From NCBI GenBank assembly GCA_003266065.1, contig MUZY01000148.1, positions 22,965 through 28,802 of the forward strand: a stretch of 5,838 bases of DNA, in the 5' to 3' direction. Below the pieces are notes generated by a model. It searched no databases, had not been told where the DNA came from, and worked only from the letters and a program-made list of their open reading frames with translations. Position numbers and translations under genes: made by a program. This stretch comes from Methanosphaera sp. rholeuAM130. Lineage in GTDB: Archaea; Methanobacteriota; Methanobacteria; Methanobacteriales; Methanobacteriaceae. Positions 1 to 5,143 of the stretch are shown piece by piece. Each line of letters begins with the position of its first letter. Position 1 is the first letter of the stretch.

Positions 1-5
1 AATAA

Positions 6-40
6 TGGGATTGGAAAAATCCCAAATAAACTATTTTTTT
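6..40 (+). terminator. Hairpin plus T-run, probable terminator of a plus-strand gene left of the window
   Basis: A perfect 7-bp stem (TGGGATT at 6-12, AATCCCA at 18-24) with a 5-base loop is followed by a 9-base AT-rich spacer and seven Ts at 34-40. The layout closely matches the terminator of the permease further along (stem, 8-base spacer, T8). The T-run lies on the plus strand, so it serves a gene entering from the left; the minus-strand regulator converges on it. On the minus strand the same hairpin is followed only by a weak T-poor stretch, so termination of the regulator there is less certain. Confidence 0.55.
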
Positions 41-51
41 ATATTGAACGA

Positions 52-789
52 TTATAAATCAACTACAAATGTACATGAATCATCATATTTTGAGGTACAT
101 TCAACTTCTTCTATAGATATTTCCTTTTTGAAGTGTTCTTCCAGTATTCCCTTAAGGATACCCTTTGTAATGTTACATGTAGGCAGATTATATTGTATAT
201 TGAAACATTCCTGACAAGTGTTATTCTTAAAGATCAATGGCTCCATACTTGATACTTTGATTTCACCGATTTTCAATTCTTCGAATTTGTCTTTAATCAA
301 TTCTATTAACTCTTCCAATGTTTCATAATTGAATGAGGAATATAAGTGAGTTCCAATTTTTTGACCTGTAGCTACTTCCAGTGGCTCCAACTGTAAACCA
401 TGAATCAATAATGTTGATTTAAATTGCTTTAACAATTCAACATATAACTCTTCCCTAGTGTTTATTTCAGATTCAAAATCCGGAGACTTATATATTATTC
501 TATCCGGATATATTTCTCCAATATACTCGGCAATAACATAGAATAACTTGCTTCTGCGATCCATAGGATGTGCCTTATAATTTATAATACCTTCATCAAT
601 CAAACTTTTCAAGTGAACAGATATAGTGGATTTAGATTTTGCAGTTCGACTGACTATTTCAGCTTCACTGACCTGACCATCCAATAAACTTAATATTTGA
701 ATTTTTATAGGACTATCTACAATTTTAATTCCTTTGCTTGTAGAATAAATTTTAATTTTTATGTCACTATAATTAGTTATCGGCATCAT
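52..789 (-). CDS. HTH-V4R transcriptional regulator (ArsR-like winged helix fused to a V4R sensor domain)
   Basis: This is a cytoplasmic one-component regulator. Numbering from the ATG at 789 gives 245 residues. Residues about 24-85 form an ArsR-like winged helix: SPIKIQILSLL, then the recognition region SKSTISVHLKSLIDEGII, then a basic wing with DRRSKLFY. Residues about 120-245 fit the V4R (4-vinyl reductase) small-molecule binding fold, ending in GILKGILEEHF and the Cys-rich tail ECTSKYDDSCTFVV. Cysteines at 192, 195, 205, 231 and 239 could bind a metal or act as a redox switch; that is inference. V4R domains are known to bind small hydrophobic ligands, but the ligand here cannot be told. 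An in-frame TTG at 807 would add six residues, but it lies between the TATA box (814-821) and the expected transcript start near 790, so ATG 789 (or 786) is preferred, giving an almost leaderless mRNA. The gene is divergent from a purine permease, which is its obvious candidate target. Confidence 0.88.
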   Translation of the reverse strand: MMPITNYSDIKIKIYSTSKGIKIVDSPIKIQILSLLDGQVSEAEIVSRTAKSKSTISVHLKSLIDEGIINYKAHPMDRRSKLFYVIAEYIGEIYPDRIIYKSPDFESEINTREELYVELLKQFKSTLLIHGLQLEPLEVATGQKIGTHLYSSFNYETLEELIELIKDKFEELKIGEIKVSSMEPLIFKNNTCQECFNIQYNLPTCNITKGILKGILEEHFKKEISIEEVECTSKYDDSCTFVVDL

Positions 790-813
790 AATTATTTCTA
801 TGTCCAATAAAAC

Positions 814-821
814 TATATAAA
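814..821 (-). promoter_or_regulatory. TATA box of the HTH-V4R regulator
   Basis: Read on the minus strand this is TTTATATA, preceded by an A-rich element (AAGTAAAAG) that suits an archaeal BRE. The usual 26-27 base distance places the transcript start near 790-792, directly in front of the ATG at 789. No Shine-Dalgarno sequence precedes either possible start, which fits a leaderless message. Confidence 0.6.
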
Positions 822-970
822 CTTTTACTTGATTAAAATATTAAAAATATTATTAACTATAAAAACAATGGATAAAATTTAAAGGATAATTTACTTTATT
901 ATATCAAAATAATACCGAATAAAATAAATTAATAGAAATAATACTTTTTTAAAAATAAAAAATAATTGAT

Positions 971-1023
971 TAATACCATCATAATTATAAATAATACTAT
1001 TATTAGTTCCATAATACCATCAT
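971..1023. repeat. 12-base perfect direct repeat, candidate operator pair
   Basis: TAATACCATCAT occurs at 971-982 and again at 1012-1023, 41 bases start to start, or about four helical turns. A shorter match, TAATACC, lies at 910-916, and ATACC recurs at 1064-1068 immediately downstream of the permease TATA box core. In a background that is almost all A and T, exact repetition of a C-containing 12-mer is unlikely to be drift. Binding by the adjacent HTH-V4R protein is inference. Confidence 0.5.
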
Positions 1024-1055
1024 GAAAATAGGAAAAAAACTTTTAATCTCTTAAG

Positions 1056-1066
1056 TTATAAATATA
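1056..1066 (+). promoter_or_regulatory. TATA box of the purine permease
   Basis: TTATAAATATA lies about 60 bases before the start codon. The usual archaeal distance puts the transcript start near 1085-1089 and gives a leader of roughly 32-36 bases, too short for a riboswitch. An ATACC element at 1064-1068 overlaps the end of the box, a position where a bound repressor would block the transcription machinery. Confidence 0.55.
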
Positions 1067-1120
1067 CCAACCAATAGAAACTTCATCTTCATTTATTCAT
1101 AATTTCTAAATGGTGACTTT

Positions 1121-2458
1121 ATGTTAAATAAAATATTTAAACTAGAAGACAATAGAGCAGATGTTAAAACCGAAATAATAGCAGGAATAACGACATTTTT
1201 GGCAATGGCATATATATTGGGAGTTAATCCTGCAATGCTCTCTGAAGGCGGAATGCCGGCGACGGCAGTATTTTTCTCAACTGCAATAGCCGCAGGAGCA
1301 TCATCCATAGTAATGGGTCTGCTGTCAAATTATCCTATCGGTACGGCTCCGGGTATGGGATTGAATGCACTCTTTACCTATACGATTATTTTGACTATGA
1401 GAAATTCATGGCAAGCAGCTCTGGCGGCCGTGTTCATATCAAGCATACTGTTTTTGATAATAACGATATCCGGTTTAAGGGAAGTTATATTGAATGCCAT
1501 ACCTGTAGACCTGAAATTAGCCATAGGTGCCGGTATAGGATTTTTCCTCGCATTCATTGGACTTAAAGGTTCCGGAATCATAATAGCCAATCCTTCAACA
1601 TTCGTCAGCATGGGACAGTTAATATCCGCACCTGCACTACTGACGCTCATTGGAATCTTCATCACGTTGATTCTATACATAAGAAAAGTACCCGCCTCGG
1701 TATTTCTTGGACTGATAATAACATCCATAATAGGAGTCGTATTTACATTGCTGGGCTTCGGAGCAGGATATGAAACAATGCCTGCAATCCCGACAGACTT
1801 CATATCATTTAACTTTGATTTATCATTGTTTGGTGGATTCTTGTATGGATTTGATGAATTATTCTCCAATATTCCAAATCTAATCATGATATTGTTCTCA
1901 ATACTCTTCGTTACATTCTTTGATACGACTGGTACACTGATTCCTCTTGCTAAAGCATGTGGATTTGTCGACGAAGAAGGCAAAACAGTAGGTATCGAAA
2001 AGGCATTCATGGGAGATGCAATTGGCGGAATTATTGGTGCAATATTCGGTACCAGTCCACAGACGGCATTCGTTGAAAGTGCTACAGGTATCGGTACAGG
2101 AGGTAGAACCGGTCTAGCTGCAGTAGTTACTGGAACAATGTTTCTGTTATCGGTATTCTTTGCACCTACGATATTATCGCTATTTACGTCAACCGTAACC
2201 GCTTCGGCTTTGATTATGGTTGGTATCCTAATGATAGGTCAATTAAAGGACATCCAATGGGATAACCTTGTAATTACATCATCCGTTTTCATGACAATAC
2301 TGATGATGATATTAAGCTATTCCATTTCACTGGGTATCGCATGGGGATTCGTAACATACTCAATTGCAAGTATAGCTACCCATGAAACAGAAAACATTAA
2401 TAAAATTACATGGGCAATGATTATCATATTTGCACTGTATCTATTCTTTGGATTGTAA
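1121..2458 (+). CDS. NCS2-family purine permease, AzgA subfamily (adenine/guanine/hypoxanthine uptake)
   Basis: This is a membrane transporter for purine bases, expected to work by proton symport. At 445 residues it has the normal full length for the AzgA group. Family signatures are intact: EIIAGITTFLAMAYILGVNP (18-37), GMGLNALFTY (78-87), FFDTTGTL (266-273), and the long conserved stretch GTSPQTAFVES with GIGTGGRTGL (310-332). These correspond to the substrate-site regions of the 7+7 inverted-repeat fold. Almost the whole chain is hydrophobic segments, with no signal peptide and a short cytoplasmic N-terminus. The start is supported by GGTGA at 1112-1116, four bases before the ATG, and by the TATA box at 1056. 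The gene is divergent from the HTH-V4R regulator and is followed by its own terminator, so it is probably monocistronic. Which purine is preferred cannot be told from sequence; plain uracil or xanthine transporters of NCS2 have different signatures. Confidence 0.93.
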   Translation: MLNKIFKLEDNRADVKTEIIAGITTFLAMAYILGVNPAMLSEGGMPATAVFFSTAIAAGASSIVMGLLSNYPIGTAPGMGLNALFTYTIILTMRNSWQAALAAVFISSILFLIITISGLREVILNAIPVDLKLAIGAGIGFFLAFIGLKGSGIIIANPSTFVSMGQLISAPALLTLIGIFITLILYIRKVPASVFLGLIITSIIGVVFTLLGFGAGYETMPAIPTDFISFNFDLSLFGGFLYGFDELFSNIPNLIMILFSILFVTFFDTTGTLIPLAKACGFVDEEGKTVGIEKAFMGDAIGGIIGAIFGTSPQTAFVESATGIGTGGRTGLAAVVTGTMFLLSVFFAPTILSLFTSTVTASALIMVGILMIGQLKDIQWDNLVITSSVFMTILMMILSYSISLGIAWGFVTYSIASIATHETENINKITWAMIIIFALYLFFGL

Positions 2459-2482
2459 CCCAATCCTTATAATATTTTTTTT
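2450..2482 (+). terminator. Hairpin/U8 terminator overlapping the permease stop codon
   Basis: GGATTG (2450-2455) pairs with CAATCC (2461-2466), six base pairs around a TAACC loop that contains the TAA stop codon. After eight AT-rich bases comes a run of eight Ts at 2475-2482. Archaeal termination depends mainly on the U-run; the hairpin makes this resemble a bacterial intrinsic terminator. Confidence 0.65.
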
Positions 2483-2586
2483 GGAAGTTTTGAAATATAT
2501 TGAACATCAAACACTAATATCCACATAGCGATTTGAAAAATGGGGCATAATGGAAAATGTCACAATCCAAACGAATAAAGCGATGA

Positions 2587-2607
2587 AATATCTTCGATGA
2601 AGATATT
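2587..2607. repeat. Perfect 9-bp inverted repeat with 3-base loop
   Basis: AATATCTTC (2587-2595) and GAAGATATT (2599-2607) are exact reverse complements around GAT. It is not followed by a T-run, so it is not a terminator. It could be a dimer-binding operator about 70 bases upstream of the licD TATA box, or an RNA stem if the region is transcribed. Confidence 0.5.
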
Positions 2608-2621
2608 GAAAACTCATTATC

Positions 2622-2640
2622 CCATTGAATTATTTAATGG
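2622..2640. repeat. Second hairpin upstream of licD
   Basis: CCATT (2622-2626) pairs with AATGG (2636-2640). The stem continues inward through one G-T wobble and two A-T pairs to a TTA loop, giving eight pairs if the wobble is counted. It lies 14 bases after the first hairpin, and both are absent from the other spacers in the window. Confidence 0.35.
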
Positions 2641-2675
2641 AGAATATGGAGTTTCATATGATTTGATAGATAGCA

Positions 2676-2687
2676 TTAAATAATATA
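2676..2687 (+). promoter_or_regulatory. Probable TATA box of licD
   Basis: TTAAATAATATA lies about 50 bases before the ATG. A start 26-27 bases downstream of it would leave a leader of about 20-26 bases that includes the GGGAG ribosome binding site at 2718-2722. Other AT-rich words just downstream (2696-2714) make the exact box uncertain. Confidence 0.45.
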
Positions 2688-2731
2688 CATGCAAATAAGT
2701 ATAATTAATTAAAACCCGGGAGTCCTAAAAA

Positions 2732-3748
2732 ATGGTTTTCATCCTATCCAAATTATACAGTCTAATGCCTGATTTCGTAAAGAACAACTCCAGAGTCATT
2801 CACATGGTTCAAACATTCAATAATCACAACAAGCTCAATGAACTGGAAACGCATTATAAAATGCTGGATTTAATATTCAGCAGCTGCGACATCAAGGCAA
2901 CAGGGGTAATGAGAGAAATACAACTGTTGCTTCTTGAACTTCTTAGACTCTTCGACAACATATGTAAAAAACATGAAATCGACTATTGGCTGGATTACGG
3001 AACATTGCTTGGTGCTACAAGACACGGAGGATTTGTCCCATGGGACGACGATTTGGATATTGGAATGCTGAGGGAAGACTATGACAAATTCATAAAGGTA
3101 TTTCCCGAAGAAATAAATAAGCTGCCCGAAGTAAAGGACCGCATTATCATATCCAAACTTACCGAACCTCATGAAAACTTCCCGGAAGATGCGAACGTCC
3201 TGGATATTCTAAATGAAGGTACGTTCATACTCTTCTTCCAATGTGCCTACAAAAAGCCTTACGTCCACTTTGACGTATTTCCAAAGGATTTCATTGAAGA
3301 TGAAGGACTTACCGACCAAAGAAATGAGATTCAGCAGAAACTGCAGGTTGAATTTAGGGATAAAATAGCAAGCGGCCAATGGACATTTGACGAAGGACTG
3401 GAAATACAGAGCAAGAAGATGAAATTCACCAAAAACAGGACAAAACAGATATCCGATGCCATCGATGGACTTCACAACAACATATGCAATAGGATATATC
3501 CATTCGAGTATGTATATCCGTTAGACACCATTGAATTTGAAGGCCACGAATTCAAATGTCCAAATAACATTGAAAACTACCTTCCGTTAATCTATGGACC
3601 TGAATACATGCACATTCCCCATATTGCATTGGACCATAATACAACCAGCTTTGTTAAAAGCCAATATTCCAGCATGATGGAATTGAAGGAAGACTTTGAA
3701 AAGGAAAGACTGAAACTAAAAGAAATCAATGATAACTTCAAATATTAG
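2732..3748 (+). CDS. LicD-family phosphotransferase (LicD/fukutin nucleotidyltransferase-like fold)
   Basis: LicD proteins move a phospho-substituent, phosphocholine in the best known bacterial cases, from a CDP-linked donor to a sugar of a surface glycan. The signature is clear: REIQLLLLELLRLFDNIC (61-78) leads into YWLDYGTLLGATRHGGFVPW (85-104), then DDDLDIGMLREDYDKF (105-120). The DDDLD acidic cluster is the expected metal and nucleotide binding site. A second acidic motif, VHFDVFPKD, is at 178-186, and the C-terminal YGPEYMHIP (288-296) matches the usual end of the domain. At 338 residues it exceeds the minimal domain by an N-terminal extension of about 60 residues of unknown role. There is no signal peptide or clear membrane helix, so it is probably cytoplasmic. 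GGGAG at 2718-2722, nine bases before the ATG, supports the start. It has its own promoter and terminator and precedes an epimerase and a glycosyltransferase. The transferred group in this archaeon is unknown, and phosphocholine should not be assumed. Confidence 0.88.
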   Translation: MVFILSKLYSLMPDFVKNNSRVIHMVQTFNNHNKLNELETHYKMLDLIFSSCDIKATGVMREIQLLLLELLRLFDNICKKHEIDYWLDYGTLLGATRHGGFVPWDDDLDIGMLREDYDKFIKVFPEEINKLPEVKDRIIISKLTEPHENFPEDANVLDILNEGTFILFFQCAYKKPYVHFDVFPKDFIEDEGLTDQRNEIQQKLQVEFRDKIASGQWTFDEGLEIQSKKMKFTKNRTKQISDAIDGLHNNICNRIYPFEYVYPLDTIEFEGHEFKCPNNIENYLPLIYGPEYMHIPHIALDHNTTSFVKSQYSSMMELKEDFEKERLKLKEINDNFKY

Positions 3749-3788
3749 TCAAATATAATCAATAACAAAGATTATCCATGATTACATC

Positions 3789-3826
3789 CTCCAATGGAGC
3801 ATAAAAATCCCTCTTTTTTTATTTTT
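3789..3826 (+). terminator. U-run terminator of licD
   Basis: A small CTCC-AAT-GGAG hairpin (3789-3799) is followed after 14 bases by seven Ts (3814-3820), one A and five more Ts. The weak stem matters little, because archaeal RNA polymerase stops mainly at U-rich tracts. Confidence 0.55.
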
Positions 3827-4077
3827 CCGGTAAATTACGTTTAAATTGTTAACAACCCTTATCAATTATCCAAATGATCAATTACGATTTTACATATCCG
3901 CCATTATTCATTTTCAATTTAAAGGATGTTCCGCCCTTTACTTAGATTACTGGTTAACATGATTATAGATACTTTAAAAGGATATACTCTAAAATTATAA
4001 AATTTAAATAAGACAAAAAAGAAATATAAATATTATATATATTTAAAAAAATATCGGGGAATAAGGAGATTAATAAA
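3827..4077. other. Spacer upstream of the epimerase
   Basis: No gene is visible on either strand. It contains an inverted repeat with TAAAGG (3920-3925) and CCTTTA (3935-3940) around a 9-base loop, a 10-base palindrome TTGTTAACAA (3846-3855), and two copies each of TCCGCC (3897, 3930) and AATTACG (3833, 3880). None matches a site I know. The right end holds the epimerase promoter. Confidence 0.35.
4025..4032 (+). promoter_or_regulatory. Probable TATA box of the epimerase gene
   Basis: TATAAATA lies about 50 bases before the ATG, which predicts a transcript start near 4055 and a leader of about 22 bases containing AAGGAGAT. A second run of alternating T and A follows at 4033-4045, but it would place the start too close to the ribosome binding site. 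Confidence 0.5.
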
Positions 4078-5073
4078 ATGGACATAAATAGTGCATATGA
4101 AGGAGAAACAATATTAGTTACTGGGGGAGCCGGCTGTGTTGGAAGTAATTTAACCAAAAAATTAGCCGAATATAATCCCAAGAAAATTATTGTTCTTGAT
4201 AACCTCTCATCATCATATACATGGAATATTCCTAAATTGGATTGTGTTGAATTCATTAAGGGAGATATCTGTGATGACCAGGTTCTTAAATGGGTATTCA
4301 AGAGTAAACCTGATTACATATTCCACTTAGCCGCCCATTTCGCCAATCAAAATTCTGTCGACAAGCCTGAAAAGGACTTGAAAGTAAACGGTCTGGGAAT
4401 CTTAAAAGTATTGGAATATGCACAGCTTACGGGCGTTAAAAGATTTGTATATTCAAGCAGCGGATGTGGAGTCTATGGATTGGATTCAAAAATGCCTTTT
4501 GAAGAACATGACATCAGCATCAGCTTACATACCCCATACCAGGTAACCAAATTATTGGGTGAATTGTACACCAACTACTATCATAACCTCTATGATTTAC
4601 CGATTAGCAATGCAAGATTCTTCAACGTATTCGGACCCGGAGAAGTACCGGGCAAATACAGAAACGTGATACCGAACTTCATGTATTGGGCCATGAACAA
4701 TCAAGCCCTTCCGATAACGGGAGATGGAACCGAAACACGTGACTGGACATATATCGATGACATACTGCAGGGACTTACGAGACTTGGAGTTGTTGAAGGT
4801 GCTATCGGAGAATCAATCAATCTGGGTTCAGGTAAAGACCACAGAGTTATAGATATGGCCAATAAAGTAAACGAATTATGCGGCAACGATGCTGGTATCG
4901 AATATAAACAAAGAAGAGACTGGGATGCCAAGAACAAGTTATTGTCCTCGATTGAAAAGGCCAAGAAAATACTGAAGTACAAACCGCAGCATGACTTTGA
5001 GGAAGGATTGGAAAACACCCACGACTGGTTTGTGGACAACTGGGACAACATACAGAAAAGTGCAGAATTTTAA
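4078..5073 (+). CDS. NAD-dependent nucleotide-sugar epimerase/dehydratase (extended SDR, GalE-like)
   Basis: This cytoplasmic enzyme converts a nucleotide-activated sugar, the usual first step in making an unusual glycan unit. Its 331 residues are standard length. The Rossmann signature TGGAGCVGSNL is at 15-25, Asp41 would hold the NAD ribose, GDI is at 62-64, and HLAA at 83-86. The catalytic pair is Tyr154 and Lys158 in YQVTK, with SSSGCGVYG at 126-134 supplying the serine. The substrate half shows RFFNVFGPG (180-188), and RDWTYIDDI (221-229) is typical of GalE, UDP-glucuronate and dTDP-sugar enzymes. AAGGAGAT at 4063-4070, nine bases from the ATG, supports the start. Oddities are cysteines at 20 and 130, and one extra residue between the serines and VYG compared with GalE. 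Epimerase is more likely than dehydratase because no DE pair follows the serine, but the substrate cannot be assigned. The glycosyltransferase gene follows after 70 bases without a terminator. Confidence 0.88.
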   Translation: MDINSAYEGETILVTGGAGCVGSNLTKKLAEYNPKKIIVLDNLSSSYTWNIPKLDCVEFIKGDICDDQVLKWVFKSKPDYIFHLAAHFANQNSVDKPEKDLKVNGLGILKVLEYAQLTGVKRFVYSSSGCGVYGLDSKMPFEEHDISISLHTPYQVTKLLGELYTNYYHNLYDLPISNARFFNVFGPGEVPGKYRNVIPNFMYWAMNNQALPITGDGTETRDWTYIDDILQGLTRLGVVEGAIGESINLGSGKDHRVIDMANKVNELCGNDAGIEYKQRRDWDAKNKLLSSIEKAKKILKYKPQHDFEEGLENTHDWFVDNWDNIQKSAEF

Positions 5074-5094
5074 TCAAATTAACCGAAAATATTC

Positions 5095-5103
5095 TTTAAA
5101 TAA
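5095..5103 (+). promoter_or_regulatory. Possible internal promoter for the glycosyltransferase
   Basis: TTTAAATAA fits an archaeal TATA box and predicts a start near 5125, leaving a leader of about 19 bases. No T-run separates the epimerase stop from this gene, so read-through from the epimerase promoter is equally possible; both may operate. Confidence 0.35.
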
Positions 5104-5134
5104 AAAAAAATAAAAAAAACAATATGACATTAAT

Positions 5135-5140
5135 GGTGAT
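5135..5140 (+). promoter_or_regulatory. Ribosome binding site GGTGAT fixing the glycosyltransferase start
   Basis: GGTGAT matches the anti-Shine-Dalgarno end typical of archaeal 16S rRNA over all six bases. It lies three bases before the ATG at 5144, which selects that ATG over the one at 5124, whose frame closes after seven codons. Confidence 0.6.
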
Positions 5141-5143
5141 AAT

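Larger units (their letters stand above)
808..1120. other. Divergent control region between the regulator and the permease
   Basis: This extremely AT-rich spacer has no credible gene on either strand. It holds the two opposing TATA boxes, the repeated ATACC elements described separately, and a small inverted repeat (AATAAT at 990-995, ATTATT at 999-1004). Near 834-852 there are two close copies of AAAATATTA next to the regulator promoter. At over 300 bases it is far longer than two minimal archaeal promoters need, which suggests several regulator binding sites. Confidence 0.6.
2483..2731. other. Spacer with tandem hairpins and micro-ORFs upstream of licD
   Basis: No recognisable gene is present. 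Two micro-ORFs overlap by ATGA: 2550-2600 (16 codons, begins MENVTIQTNK) and 2597-2683 (28 codons, begins MKILKTHYPIEL, ends SYDLIDSIK). Neither has a convincing ribosome binding site. The overlap falls in a perfect 9-bp hairpin (2587-2607), and a second hairpin follows at 2622-2640. The content could be a short structured RNA, a leader, or remains of a frameshifted gene; I do not recognise the peptides. The licD promoter occupies the right end. Confidence 0.4.

Noticed and set aside
990..1004. AATAAT-ACT-ATTATT inverted repeat as a regulator operator
   Set aside because: With 6-base arms made only of A and T in a background this AT-rich, it is expected by chance; kept only as a note.
1067..1120. 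Purine riboswitch in the permease leader
   Set aside because: The predicted leader is only about 35 bases and has no three-way junction pattern, which is too short for any known purine riboswitch.
808..1120. CRISPR-like or tandem repeat array
   Set aside because: Only two exact copies of a 12-mer plus short partial matches are present, with no regular spacer and repeat units.
1378..2010. A 210-codon open frame on the minus strand inside the permease
   Set aside because: It is fully antisense to a clear NCS2 permease, has no ribosome binding site or promoter, and its translation shows no domain.
2483..2731. Insertion sequence remnant in the spacer before licD
   Set aside because: No terminal inverted repeats, target duplication or transposase motif could be found; the two hairpins are local stems.
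4701..5051. A 116-codon open frame on the minus strand inside the epimerase
   Set aside because: It is a shadow of the conserved epimerase coding frame, with low-complexity Ser-rich content.
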